Assembly (NCBI GenBank): GCA_002239005.1
Contig: MPNL01000016.1
Span: 1-62,429, forward strand
DNA from: Truepera sp. bin119
GTDB lineage: Bacteria; Deinococcota; Deinococci; Deinococcales; Trueperaceae
Reading direction: 5' to 3'
Length of the DNA stretch: 62,429 nt
Below are positions 54,170 through 62,429 of the stretch, piece after piece. The translations under genes and the position numbers were made by a program. Below the pieces are notes generated by a model that made no database searches, was not told where the DNA came from, and saw only the letters and a list, made by a program, of their open reading frames with translations. How positions within the stretch are numbered: the first letter of the stretch is position 1; each line of letters starts with the position of its first letter.

Positions 54170-54550
54170 TTGCCCGGCACCGCTGGCACGATGCAGTTTG
54201 TCCCGTTCGGTGACGTCGTTGGGGCCGATGGCGCGGAATGGTTCAGCATCGACGACGAGGCCGATGTCTTTCATGGAGAAGTGGTGGACACCCGGGACGT
54301 GATCGTCTTCGAGGGAACCTCTGTCGCCCAACTTAAGAAGGAGTTCAAGTTCTCGGTCGACGACTACCTGAAAGTTTGCGAAGAACGGGGCCGAACTCCA
54401 GATAAGCCCTTTTCCGGCAAGATCCCTCTCCGAGTTCCGCCGGAGGTCCACCGGGCTGCCACCGCAGCCGCCAAGGCCTAGGGCAAAAGCCTCAACGCTT
54501 GGATCGCCGAGACGGTGGAGGTGGCGGCTAGGAAGAGATCAGGTAGAGGC
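54170..54550 (+). pseudogene. HicB-like antitoxin fragment with amber codon
   Basis: Reads DDEADVFHGEVVDTRDVIVFEG, VDDYLKVCEERGRTPDKPFSGK and PLRVPPEVHRAATAAA, characteristic of the HicB-family antitoxin with a C-terminal ribbon-helix-helix. TAG at 54479 interrupts the DNA-binding part; the frame continues GKSLNAWIAETVEVAA after it. The N-terminal strand region is unusual, and there is no HicA toxin gene nearby. The start is uncertain (TTG at 54170 or the ATG a few codons later). Confidence 0.7.
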
Positions 54551-54676
54551 ATGTCCTACTCCGTTGGCCTCCGCGAGCACATCGTTGACGCCGCTCTCCA
54601 CGAGAAATCCACCATCATGTAAGCCGCCGAGACCTTCAGGGTCAGCAAAAGGCAAGCACGTAGACGATCTCCATGA
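54551..54676 (+). mobile_element. IS630-type transposase N-terminal fragment
   Basis: Begins MSYSVGLREHIVDAALHEKST, followed by TAA at 54620 and AAETFRVSKRQARRR, as in the helix-turn-helix N-terminus of IS630-family transposases (SxDLRERVVxAVEEG, AAxxFxVS). The rest is absent. It is in frame with the HicB-like remnant just upstream. Confidence 0.5.
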
Positions 54677-54767
54677 CAACAGCTTCAAAGGTGGCGAGCC
54701 ACGCTGAAAAAGATCTCCGGCGCCCCCGGCCTCCTCATCGCCCCGCTGCTCATCGGCCTCACCCCGC

Positions 54768-55709
54768 CTATAGGTCTACGATTCTGGCTCCCGCTCCGAC
54801 GGTTATCAGGTCAAAGAGTGTCTCGATGAATTCAGAGGAGTCGTTCGGCATTGCTATACGTGCCAGATTCACCCCGAGGGCGGTTGCCGCTTCTAGGGCC
54901 TCTATGTCTATGTCGGACAGTATTTCCAGGTGATTGCAGACGAAACCGAACGGGACAACCAGGATGTTTTTCTTGCCCTCGCGCGAGATCTCCTCGATGC
55001 TATCTAGGATGTCCGGTCCCAACCATGGCGTTACGGTCTTGCCCGCGCTCTGATAGGCGAAGCGCCAGGATTCAACCCCCGCTGCTCGGGCTACCACCGT
55101 GGCACTCTCCATCAATTCTTGAGGATATGGATCCCCATAGTCCAGGATTCGTGCGGGCAGGCTGTGCGCCGTGAACACCACTTCCACATCGGCCGGTTCG
55201 GCGCTGCAATTCCCCATACCATCCCTGATTCTCTGAGCTATGAGCTCTATGAATCGGGGATTGGCGTGCCAACTCTCTATGAAGCGCGTAGCTGGGGGCG
55301 ACGCTACCTTTTCCAGGTTGCGCACTACCATCTCTTCATATCCGGCGATACTCATTTTGGAATAGTGTGGAGCCAGCGGCAACGCGACAAGCTCATCCAC
55401 GCCGTCGGCCACGATACTGTCGATAGCTTCCGAGATGTATGGGTGCCAGTGCTTCATCCCGACATAAACGCGCCATGGGGTGGCGCTGCTTTCCCAGTTC
55501 AGACGCTCCTCCAGCAAGTTCGCGACGCTCAAGGTAATCTCCAGAAGCGGCGTCTTACCGCCCACCATGCGGTATCTCTCCGTGAGTTCATTCACCTCTT
55601 CTGGACTGGGATCTCGTCCCCCACGGATATCGCGGTAGTATGCCGCGACTTCACTCAGGTTTCGCGGTGTGCCGTATGCCATCAGCAGAACACCTTTTGG
55701 CTTGGGCAC
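54768..55709 (-). CDS. hemH: Coproporphyrin III ferrochelatase
   Basis: Inserts iron into the porphyrin in the Gram-positive-type pathway. The LLMAYGTP N-terminus (Tyr at the metal site, as in B. subtilis), the His in TAHSLPAR and the Glu in VCNHLEILSDID are conserved. The MAYGTP form favours the coproporphyrin enzyme CpfC over protoporphyrin ferrochelatase. I choose the GTG at 55709, just after the hemY stop, giving 313 residues; the frame is open upstream without similarity. Last gene of the heme operon. Confidence 0.92.
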   Translation of the reverse strand: MPKPKGVLLMAYGTPRNLSEVAAYYRDIRGGRDPSPEEVNELTERYRMVGGKTPLLEITLSVANLLEERLNWESSATPWRVYVGMKHWHPYISEAIDSIVADGVDELVALPLAPHYSKMSIAGYEEMVVRNLEKVASPPATRFIESWHANPRFIELIAQRIRDGMGNCSAEPADVEVVFTAHSLPARILDYGDPYPQELMESATVVARAAGVESWRFAYQSAGKTVTPWLGPDILDSIEEISREGKKNILVVPFGFVCNHLEILSDIDIEALEAATALGVNLARIAMPNDSSEFIETLFDLITVGAGARIVDL

Positions 55710-55735
55710 CTGACTACTCCGTTTCCAGTTCGCGA

Positions 55736-57211
55736 TTAGACATTCAGGGTTTGCGCGGGTCTTCGTCTGGAGTCTTGGAGCGCAAATGCGCGGATGCGCT
55801 CTGCGGTGTCGCGCCCCTGGCGAATGCAGTCGGGAACGCCTATACCCCGGTAAGAGGCTCCGCACAGGAACAGGTCGGGGTACTCGGCAGATTCCTGGTC
55901 CACTCCGCCTAACCATTCTGTATGGTCCACCCGGTACTGTGGCATTCCCTCTGCCCACCTGTGGACCCAGGCGCGTTCCGGTGCGCCCCGTATTCCGAGC
56001 AGAGGCCGCAGCGTTTCGGTCGCAACTTCAACTAGTTCGGGGTCGCCATATTCCAAGAATGAATCGTCCTTTGATCGGCCCAGGAACGCGCGCAGTAGCA
56101 CATAGTCTTTCGGGCTGCGGCTTGGCCACTTGGAGGATGTCCAGGTGCATCCGGTCACCAGCCCTGTTTCTGAGCGCGGCATCAGAAAACCCGACCCATC
56201 CAGGGGATGGGAGATCTCCTCGCAGCGGAACGCCATATGGATGCTGCCGGTGGCGGAACTCCGCATCCGCTCCAGCAATCGGGTCAGTCCTGGAGCGAAT
56301 GACCTGACGAGACTTGCCGCGTCCTGCGCGGGAGTCGCAAGCGCGAGGACATCCGACTCGAACGACTGCAGGTCGTCCAGGGTAACCCGGTAGCGGGGTG
56401 GGTATCCAGCTTCCATCCGATCGACCGCGACGGCCGCCCGTCCCCTGATGATCTCTGTCCTCTCAAGACTGTCCGCGATCGCCCGGACTATCTGGTGTGC
56501 GCCGGTGCCGAAAGAGAAAAGCGGGCTCAGAGGCTGTCTGTGGCCAGGCGCAAACTTCTTCGACTCGCGCATCCCGCGCGTTATGCTGCCATAGCGTTGC
56601 TCCCATTGCTCCAGCATCGGGAACAGTGCGTCCAGACTCATGTCGTAGGAGTTGCCCCCGTATATTCCGGCGGTCAGGGGTTCTAGCAGGGTGTCGGTAA
56701 GCTCTGCCCCGAGGCGTCTTCGGAGGAAATTCCCCAGGGACTCGCGTCCTGCGGCTTTGCGTCTTCTCACCAGTGGTTCGAGATTGGCGCGCAGCTTGCC
56801 GCGCCACGATAGGAATGTCGCACTCCACACGTCCCGCCGACTCGTAGGCGCGGGCCCCATCAGGCCGCGGGGGATGGGGTGAAGCTCTCCGTTGCGAAGC
56901 AGCGACGTTCCTGCAGCCTGTATGTAGACCACATCATCCGAGAGACCGAGTTCGTTCGTGAGGTCTAGTGCCCAGGGTTTTCTCGTCAGGAAACCGTCCG
57001 GCCCCCCCTCGATGATGAAGCCGTCCTCGTTCAGCGTGCGAATTTTGCCGCCCAGCCAGTTCTCGCGCTCCACCATGACGACTGAAAGGTTCAATCCGTC
57101 TTCGCGGCCCGCTTTTTCGAGGTACCACGCGGTCGCAAGTCCGGTGATTCCGCCGCCGATGATGATCGCCGAAAGACGATCATCGTCCGTTAACGGGTGG
57201 TCAGGAACCAA
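55736..57211 (-). CDS. hemY: Coproporphyrinogen/protoporphyrinogen oxidase (HemY/CgoX)
   Basis: FAD-dependent oxidation of coproporphyrinogen III in this pathway. The N-terminal FAD motif is IIGGGITGLATAWYLEK, followed by ERENWLGGKIRT and GPDGFLTRKP. The C-terminal RWAEGMPQYRVDH and LCGASYRGIGVPDCIRQG complete the amine-oxidase-like fold. Length 491 fits. The TTG start overlaps the hemE stop by 11 bases. HemY-type enzymes need oxygen. Confidence 0.92.
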   Translation of the reverse strand: MVPDHPLTDDDRLSAIIIGGGITGLATAWYLEKAGREDGLNLSVVMVERENWLGGKIRTLNEDGFIIEGGPDGFLTRKPWALDLTNELGLSDDVVYIQAAGTSLLRNGELHPIPRGLMGPAPTSRRDVWSATFLSWRGKLRANLEPLVRRRKAAGRESLGNFLRRRLGAELTDTLLEPLTAGIYGGNSYDMSLDALFPMLEQWEQRYGSITRGMRESKKFAPGHRQPLSPLFSFGTGAHQIVRAIADSLERTEIIRGRAAVAVDRMEAGYPPRYRVTLDDLQSFESDVLALATPAQDAASLVRSFAPGLTRLLERMRSSATGSIHMAFRCEEISHPLDGSGFLMPRSETGLVTGCTWTSSKWPSRSPKDYVLLRAFLGRSKDDSFLEYGDPELVEVATETLRPLLGIRGAPERAWVHRWAEGMPQYRVDHTEWLGGVDQESAEYPDLFLCGASYRGIGVPDCIRQGRDTAERIRAFALQDSRRRPAQTLNV

Positions 57212-58247
57212 GAGAGACGTCCCATTCCCTTACGCAATCGATCATGTGAAAGATACTATCCAGCGGAGTCTGGGGCAGGAAACCATGTCCGAGGTTGAAG
57301 ATGTGCCCCGGTCGACCTCCCGCCCGTTCTAGCACGTCGCGGGTCTGATCCTGCACCACAGCGGGCGGCGCCAGTAGAACGGCCGGGTCCAAGTTCCCCT
57401 GTACGGCGACGTCCCCCAGAGATTCCCAGGCCTCGTCCAGCGGAATTCGCCAGTCTAGTCCCACTACGTCCGCACCCCCGTCTTTGATGATCTTGTTCAG
57501 CCCTCCCGCTCCGGTTGCGAAGTGTACGACCGGAGTCCCACCTGCTTTGACCGACCTGATGATGTTGCCGGTGTAGGGAAAGACGTAGTCGAGATAGTCG
57601 CGCCTGCTCAGCCAGCCGACCCAGCTATCGAATAGCTGAAGGACTTGCGCTCCGGCTCTTGCCTGAGCCAGAAGATAGCCGATAATCATATCGCTGAGCC
57701 GGTTCATCAATTCATGCCACAGATCGGGCTGCCCATACATCAGCGACTTGGTCGTGGAGTAGTTTCGGGACGGGCCGCCTTCGATCAGATAGGTGGCTAG
57801 CGTGAAGGGGGCGCCGGAGAAGCCGATGAGCGCCTTCTCTTGGGGCAGCTCGGCCCTCACCAGTCTAAGCGCCTCCATCAGGTACGGCAGGTCCTGGTCG
57901 GGTTCGAGCTGGCGAAAGCGTTCGAGATCGCTCCTTGACCGGACCGGTGAAGCTATTACCGGCCCCACCTGCTCGACTATCTTCAGATCCACGCCGACTC
58001 CGACCAACGGGGTGACGATGTCCGCAAAGATGACGGCGGCATCGACATCGAACCGTTCGACCGGCTGGAGCGTGACCGTCGCGGCGAGTTCGGGAAGCCG
58101 GCAGATCTCCAGGAGACCGTAACTGCTGCGCACCTTTCGGTACTCGGGCAATACCCGTCCGGCCTGGCGCATGAACCAGACGGGGGTGCGCTCGGTCTGC
58201 TTCATCCTGGCAGCTTGTACCAGGGCAGGCTCACATCCTCTGTCCAT
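57201..58247 (-). CDS. hemE: Uroporphyrinogen decarboxylase
   Basis: Converts uroporphyrinogen III to coproporphyrinogen III. The signatures PVWFMRQAGRVLPEYR (substrate-binding Arg), IIFADI-like VIFADIVTP and, at the C-terminus, GHIFNLGHG are in place. Length 348 is normal. It begins 25 bp downstream of hemQ and overlaps hemY. Confidence 0.95.
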   Translation of the reverse strand: MDRGCEPALVQAARMKQTERTPVWFMRQAGRVLPEYRKVRSSYGLLEICRLPELAATVTLQPVERFDVDAAVIFADIVTPLVGVGVDLKIVEQVGPVIASPVRSRSDLERFRQLEPDQDLPYLMEALRLVRAELPQEKALIGFSGAPFTLATYLIEGGPSRNYSTTKSLMYGQPDLWHELMNRLSDMIIGYLLAQARAGAQVLQLFDSWVGWLSRRDYLDYVFPYTGNIIRSVKAGGTPVVHFATGAGGLNKIIKDGGADVVGLDWRIPLDEAWESLGDVAVQGNLDPAVLLAPPAVVQDQTRDVLERAGGRPGHIFNLGHGFLPQTPLDSIFHMIDCVREWDVSLGS

Positions 58248-58272
58248 CGTGAGAGCTCTCCTTGGGGGCCGA

Positions 58273-59100
58273 CTAGCCGAGCAGGTTCAGGATCCGCTCG
58301 GGGCTTCTATGTACACAGGTGAAGATCGGGGTGTCCTGCAGGGTGTACCGCCTGGCCTCGGTGGAGCGGAGTTCGATGACGAGATCCTGAAACTCTGCGA
58401 GCGAATCGGTCTCGTAGCCGACTATGAATTCCTGATCTCCCAGGCCGGTCGAGTACAGGAGTAGCTGGCTGATATTCGGAAAGGTCCGTCCCACCCGAAT
58501 ATGCTCATTCATCATTCCCTGCCTCGCCTCTCGAGCCATGAGATACCACGCTATGGTCTTGGTGAAGGGGTAGAGGACGAAGTATCTGCCCTTGTCCTCT
58601 GACTGTTCCGCATGGTCCTGCCTCGTTCGCGCCTGGCCATAAGTGGAGCGTCTGAGCAGCCCGAAGTAGGCGTGGCTGACTTCCAGAAACGCCCCCAGTT
58701 CGGTGGCAAGCAGGTCGCTGAGAGTATCCTCTAGGTCTTCAATCCCTGGAGCTGTTCGCCACAGCATGAAATCGGTGTCTGCGCGCAGTCCGAGGGTGCT
58801 GAACGAATGGGTCGCAACCCCGGCTTCCGTCTCCTGCAGGGTATTCAGGAACTCCTCTTTGTGGCCGGCCCTCGTTTCAGCGGGCAGCCTTCGCCACGAC
58901 CTATCCACCTTGAAGAAGACGAACTGGACACAGGTATCGCCTGTCGCTGTGGCACTGTCTTTCAACTTGTGCTGTCCTTTCCTGGTCACAGTGGAATCAG
59001 CAGTTCGAGGTGTAACGCGTTCAGCCGTGCTGCCCTGGTGACGAGGTAGCCTGGAGAGGCTGGGTCCCTCGGCGCTCTCAAGCTGAAGCAGGGAAGCCAT
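58273..59100 (-). CDS. hemQ: HemQ (chlorite dismutase-like coproheme decarboxylase)
   Basis: Last enzyme of the coproporphyrin-dependent pathway; decarboxylates coproheme to heme b. Residues from about 60 onward follow HemQ: YFVLYPFTKTIAWY, EARQGMMNEHIRVGRTF, GLGDQEFIVGYETDSLAEFQDL, TLQDTPIFTC. The N-terminal 50 or so residues before VQFVFFKVDRSW have no family similarity, so the true start may be the GTG at 58989. The frame stays open to 59205; I list the ATG at 59100. First gene of hemQ-hemE-hemY-hemH. Confidence 0.85.
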   Translation of the reverse strand: MASLLQLESAEGPSLSRLPRHQGSTAERVTPRTADSTVTRKGQHKLKDSATATGDTCVQFVFFKVDRSWRRLPAETRAGHKEEFLNTLQETEAGVATHSFSTLGLRADTDFMLWRTAPGIEDLEDTLSDLLATELGAFLEVSHAYFGLLRRSTYGQARTRQDHAEQSEDKGRYFVLYPFTKTIAWYLMAREARQGMMNEHIRVGRTFPNISQLLLYSTGLGDQEFIVGYETDSLAEFQDLVIELRSTEARRYTLQDTPIFTCVHRSPERILNLLG

Positions 59101-59256
59101 GGGGACTCTACCACGTCGGCGTGGTGTTTGAGTCCGCTCTCCGCGCGGTCGGTCAAGCTTCGCGGATTCTCCGTGAGGTTTGCGTGACAAGCCCATCGCC
59201 CGCAACTGGTTCCGCCCGGAACGTAGGTTGCGGCTTACCCTGTGGCCTGTGGGGGA

Positions 59257-59721
59257 CTACTCTTGAGAGGCTGCTTCCTGCCTGGTCATCTTCTCCTGGT
59301 GATTGCGCTGAAGCTCCGGCCAACTGCTCTTGATGAAGGCAAGGACGCCTAGGATCTCGTCATCGGTGAGCAGGTCGCCGAAGCCGGGCATGCCGCTGTT
59401 GAAATTGTCTACTCCTCGCGCCGCCAGCGTCGCTTTGCCGCCGAGTTTGGTGTAGTCGAACAGCAGTTGGTCGCCATGGTGCCAGGTGTGGCCAGTCTCA
59501 TCGTGGGGCGGCGCAGGGAAGCGGCCGTCGGGTCCTCGCCGTTGCCAGTTCGGAGCGCCTTCCAACTCTGCTCCGTGACATGAGGCGCAGTGGGCCGCGT
59601 AGAGCGCTGCACTCTGTGAAAGATCGACCTGGGCCGTCGGTGCCGGGAAAAAATACTTGAACAGGATCCAGCCGCCGAGAATGGCACCTGCCCCGGCAAT
59701 CATGAGCATAACCGGCCGCAT
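59257..59721 (-). CDS. Membrane-anchored mono-heme cytochrome c
   Basis: A 154-residue class I cytochrome c: an N-terminal membrane anchor (VMLMIAGAGAILGGWILF), the heme-binding CASCH, and a probable axial Met in NSGMPGFGDLLTDDEI. I start at ATG 59721, preceded by GAGGGGGG. It begins 13 bp after the copA stop on the same strand, so it is probably part of the copper-responsive transcript. The electron partner is unknown. Confidence 0.85.
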   Translation of the reverse strand: MRPVMLMIAGAGAILGGWILFKYFFPAPTAQVDLSQSAALYAAHCASCHGAELEGAPNWQRRGPDGRFPAPPHDETGHTWHHGDQLLFDYTKLGGKATLAARGVDNFNSGMPGFGDLLTDDEILGVLAFIKSSWPELQRNHQEKMTRQEAASQE

Positions 59722-59734
59722 GGTGCTGCCCCCC

Positions 59735-62182
59735 TCAGATCCGTGCCGACCGCAGGCGCAATGCGTTGCCGATGACCGAGACATCAGACAGGATCATTGC
59801 CGCGGCTGCGATCATCGGTGACAGGAGTATGCCGAACACGGGGAAGAGCACGCCGGCTGCGATCGGGATGCCTGCAGCGTTGTAGATGAAGGCAAAGTAG
59901 AGGTTCTGGCGAATGTTGTTCATGGTCGCCTGCGCCAGCAAGCGAGCGCGGACGATCCCCGTCAGATCGCCTTTGACCAGCGTCATCCCCGCGCTCTCCA
60001 TGGCGACATCCGCGCCGGTGCCCATGGCGATGCTGATATCCGCCGCTGCCAGCGCGGGTGCGTCATTCACGCCGTCTCCGGCCATGGCGACGTTCGAGCC
60101 TTGGTGCCGGAATGCTTCGACGAGCGCGCTCTTTTCCTCGGGACCGACCTCGGCGTGCACCTCATCTATACCCAGGTCGCGGGCGACGGCCTCGGCCGTG
60201 CGGCGGCTGTCGCCGGTCGCCATAACGATGCGCAAGCCCGCCTCCTGAAGTGCCCGGATAGCGCTGGGGGTGGTCGCCTTGACTCTGTCGGTCACGGCGA
60301 TCAGACCTGCTAGCGCGCCGTCTACTGCGACGAACATCGCTGTCTGGCCGCTGGCCTGCAACTCGCCAGCCTGCTTCAACTGACCACGGAGATCGAGGCC
60401 CAGTTCCTTCATCATGGCGGCGTTCCCGAGGGAGACCCGATCTCCGTCGACCGTACCGCGTACGCCCTTACCGGTCACCGCTTCGAAATCGGTCACCTCG
60501 AGGCGTGGCGCTCCCTCTGCCTCGGCACCTTCGACGATCGCTTCGGCCAGCGGGTGCTCCGAGCCGCGTTCGAGCCCTGCTGCGAGCGCCAGGAGCCGCA
60601 GGCGGTCGAAGGTGCCCACCGGAGTCGCGTTTGCCAGAGTCGGGCGTCCCTCGGTCAGGGTGCCGGTCTTGTCGACGATCAACACCTCCGCCTTGGCGAG
60701 GAGTTCGAATGCCTCGGCGTCGCGAACGAGCACGCCCGCCTGCGCCCCGCGCCCGGTCCCGACCATGATCGACATCGGCGTGGCGAGGCCCAGTGCACAG
60801 GGGCAGGCGATGATCAGTACACTCACCGCCGCGACCACTCCGTAACTGAGCGCCGGGGAGGGGCCGAGGGCCAGCCAAGCGAGAAAGGTGAGGAGGGCAA
60901 TGCCTACGACCGTCGGCACAAAGTAGCTGGCGACCCTGTCGGCGAGCGCCTGGACCGGCGCGCGGCTACGCTGCGCTTTTGCAACCATATCGATGATGCG
61001 GGACAGGGTCGTCTCAGTACCGACCTTCTCGGCCTGCATCACGAAGCTGCCCGACCTGTTAAGCGTCCCTCCGGTCACCGGATCACCCTCGGCCTTCTCC
61101 ACCGGGAGGGCCTCGCCCGTGATCATGCTTTCGTCGATGGAGGACCGGCCCTCGGTCACGACCCCGTCCACAGGCACACTCTCACCGGGCCGCACCCGGA
61201 GCCGGTCGCCCACGCGAACTTTGTCGAGCGGTACGTCAGCCTCGCTCTCTGCCTGCAACCGGCGTGCGGTCTTGGGCGTGAGCCCCATCAGCGCGCGGAT
61301 CGCGTCGCCGGTCCGCTCCCGCGCGGTCAGCTCCATCACCTGTCCGACCAGCACGAGGATCAGGATCACCGCAGCCGCCTCGAAGTAGACGGGCGGTTGT
61401 CCTTCCGCACCGCGGACCGCGTCGGGGAACAGGCCTGGGACGAGCAGCGCCACCAGGCTGAAGAGATAGGCCGCCCCCGTGCCGAGCGCGATCAGCGTCC
61501 ACATGTTGGGTGACCGGTTTACGATTGAGGCCCAGCCACGCCTGAAGAGGGGGTGTGCGATCCACAGCACCGGCGTCGCCATCAGGAATTGCAGCCAGGC
61601 GTGTAGGCGCGGCCCGAACCAGATATCGAACGGGATGCCGACATGGGTCCCCATCTCGAGGGCGAACACAGCCGCCGCGAACGGCGCGCCGATCCATAGC
61701 CGGCGCCGGAAGTCGATCAGTTCGGGATTTGGCCCGGTGTCGATCGAGGGCGTCAGCGGCTCGAGCGCCATGCCGCAGATCGGGCAGTCTCCCGGTTCCT
61801 CGCGCACGATCTCGGGATCCATCGGGCAGGTGTAGAGCGTGCCGGCGGGCATCGGTTCGGGTTCGGTTCGGTCGCCGAGAAAGTCTGCTGGCTCTGCCTC
61901 AAAGCGGGTCTGGCAGTGCTCCGAGCAGAAATAGAAGCGCTCACCCGCATGCTTGGCCAGGTGGCGGGCGCTGGCACGGTGCACGGTCATACCGCAGACG
62001 GGATCGGTCGCCTCGATATAGGCGTCGGGGTCGGCCTCGAACTTGGCGCGGCAGCCCTCGGCGCAGAAGTGGTAGCGGTGGTCTCCGTGGGTAAGTGACG
62101 GCTTTCCGGCTGCGGGATCCACAATCATCCCGCAGACGGGGTCGCGCGTCCTGCTCCCCATCGACGTCTCGTGCTCTTTCAT
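59735..62182 (-). CDS. copA: Copper-translocating P-type ATPase
   Basis: P1B-type ATPase with the CPC metal site (CPCALGLA), phosphorylation site DKTGTLTEG, the HP motif SEHPLAEAI and [11 protein letters not shown]. Instead of classic CXXC HMA domains it has, at the N-terminus, two YHS domains (DPVCGM twice, about residues 12-110) and a heavy-metal-binding YTCPMDPEI...CPICGM module. About 815 residues. The ATG at 62182 is preferred: the predicted promoter would give a 20-base leader containing GAGGAG; 62200 is possible. Exports Cu(I) presumably; silver or other soft metals are possible. Confidence 0.92.
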   Translation of the reverse strand: MKEHETSMGSRTRDPVCGMIVDPAAGKPSLTHGDHRYHFCAEGCRAKFEADPDAYIEATDPVCGMTVHRASARHLAKHAGERFYFCSEHCQTRFEAEPADFLGDRTEPEPMPAGTLYTCPMDPEIVREEPGDCPICGMALEPLTPSIDTGPNPELIDFRRRLWIGAPFAAAVFALEMGTHVGIPFDIWFGPRLHAWLQFLMATPVLWIAHPLFRRGWASIVNRSPNMWTLIALGTGAAYLFSLVALLVPGLFPDAVRGAEGQPPVYFEAAAVILILVLVGQVMELTARERTGDAIRALMGLTPKTARRLQAESEADVPLDKVRVGDRLRVRPGESVPVDGVVTEGRSSIDESMITGEALPVEKAEGDPVTGGTLNRSGSFVMQAEKVGTETTLSRIIDMVAKAQRSRAPVQALADRVASYFVPTVVGIALLTFLAWLALGPSPALSYGVVAAVSVLIIACPCALGLATPMSIMVGTGRGAQAGVLVRDAEAFELLAKAEVLIVDKTGTLTEGRPTLANATPVGTFDRLRLLALAAGLERGSEHPLAEAIVEGAEAEGAPRLEVTDFEAVTGKGVRGTVDGDRVSLGNAAMMKELGLDLRGQLKQAGELQASGQTAMFVAVDGALAGLIAVTDRVKATTPSAIRALQEAGLRIVMATGDSRRTAEAVARDLGIDEVHAEVGPEEKSALVEAFRHQGSNVAMAGDGVNDAPALAAADISIAMGTGADVAMESAGMTLVKGDLTGIVRARLLAQATMNNIRQNLYFAFIYNAAGIPIAAGVLFPVFGILLSPMIAAAAMILSDVSVIGNALRLRSARI

Positions 62183-62211
62183 GGACTCCTCGTGGGCCAT
62201 GCCTTGTAGCA

Positions 62212-62242
62212 AGATTACAGATTCCAGTAACTGGAAGGTCAA
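62212..62242 (-). promoter_or_regulatory. MerR/CueR-type promoter of copA
   Basis: On the minus strand, -35 TTGACC (62237-62242) and -10 TAATCT (62212-62217) are 19 bp apart, the long spacer typical of MerR-family promoters. The perfect palindrome TTCCAGTAACTGGAA (62222-62236) lies in the spacer and resembles CueR operators. The predicted MerR-family gene starts divergently at 62310. Confidence 0.8.
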
Positions 62243-62309
62243 GGAGGTATCATCTCTTTAGGCTTTCCGGCTGCGGGAGTCTTGTAGCCTTTAGGTCATG
62301 GAGCGGGTC

Positions 62310-62429
62310 ATGAACATAGGTGATGTTGCGGAGGCGAGCGGGCTTCCGGCGAAGACGATCCGCTACTACGAGGATATCGGTCTCATTCGGCCTGCGCGGG
62401 GCACGAACGGGTATCGCAATTTCGGCGAG
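62310..62429 (+). CDS. MerR-family copper regulator (CueR type), cut by window end
   Basis: The first 40 residues are visible: MNIGDVAEASGLPAKTIRYY and EDIGLIRPARG, the helix-turn-helix of CueR-like MerR regulators. The ATG at 62310 has GGAG just upstream; an in-frame ATG lies at 62298. The metal-binding cysteines are beyond the window. It is divergent from copA, whose spacer palindrome is its likely operator. Confidence 0.85.
   Translation, partial: MNIGDVAEASGLPAKTIRYYEDIGLIRPARGTNGYRNFGE

Noticed and set aside
34407-54481. Recoding of TAG as a sense codon
   Set aside because: Many intact genes in the window end in TAG at the expected family length (fumC, the histidine kinase, the M24 and DegT-type genes). 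The interrupted sites expect different residues (Gln in the permease, Trp in the peptidase), so a single reassigned meaning does not fit.
1-62429. tRNA, rRNA, tmRNA, RNase P RNA, CRISPR arrays and riboswitches
   Set aside because: I looked for T-arm-like GTTCGA motifs, repeat-spacer periodicity and known RNA core motifs and saw none convincing. A covariance-model scan would be decisive.

Overview
The window is GC-rich bacterial chromosome with no phage, plasmid, rRNA, tRNA or CRISPR signature that I could see. Several genes point to a diderm with Deinococcota-like traits: a LolA-like lipoprotein carrier with a signal peptide, an RlpA-like lipoprotein, the LpxB-related family known from Deinococcus and cyanobacteria, YqeG, DUF456, an ABA4-like protein and the HemQ-type heme pathway. 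Chloroflexota remains possible. This placement is inference from gene content, not a phylogeny.

Region 1 (about 0.85-34.2 kb) is a dense housekeeping block. It holds cmk, nadK, an LpxB-related glycosyltransferase, an orphan ABC ATPase, fumC, a LolA-like protein, a MobA-like nucleotidyltransferase, tsaD, an RsmC-like methyltransferase, thrB, nnr, yqeG, tatD, rlpA with a near-perfect internal 309-bp duplication, a minus-strand run sucC-sucD-xpt-gluQRS-trpB-trpA, DUF456, lgt, a GlmU-like pyrophosphorylase lacking most of its acetyltransferase domain, carA, an ABA4-like protein, an OmpR/histidine-kinase pair, dtd, a family 4 uracil-DNA glycosylase with no cysteine at all, and an SDR.

Region 2 (about 34.3-46.2 kb) is one long plus-strand catabolic run. 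It starts with the ruined 3' end of a DppC-type permease gene, followed by a catalytically dead aminotransferase, an active aminotransferase, an Ldh2-type dehydrogenase, an S9 peptidase with an amber codon, two AspA/AstE-family genes (one intact, one without its zinc and catalytic residues), an M24 creatinase-like hydrolase, a DegT-type aminotransferase and an MmgE/PrpD gene split by a 90-bp insertion. The M24 plus AspA/AstE pairing recalls ectoine-type ring opening and deacetylation (DoeA/DoeB, EutD/EutE). The two adjacent active/dead paralogue pairs are the most unusual feature of the window.

Region 3 (about 46.2-54.7 kb) is decaying accessory DNA. It contains an internally deleted IS5-type remnant, an ankyrin-repeat gene behind a palindromic promoter, and an aminosugar/sugar-acid catabolic island in which an SDR, a NagB-like isomerase, gluconokinase and allantoicase survive. 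Between them lie two Gfo/Idh/MocA remnants, a chimeric isomerase-NagA pseudogene, a chimeric SDR-LarA pseudogene, an amber-truncated HicB-like antitoxin and an IS630-type remnant. Many of the lesions are internal deletions or in-frame TAG codons.

Region 4 (54.8-62.4 kb) is intact. It holds a heme operon (hemQ-hemE-hemY-hemH, coproporphyrin type), a membrane-anchored cytochrome c, a copper P-type ATPase with a textbook MerR-type promoter (19-bp spacer), and the start of the divergent MerR/CueR regulator at the edge. The mix of intact core genes with fresh pseudogenes fits a lineage in early genome reduction, possibly host-associated; assembly error could explain some individual lesions.
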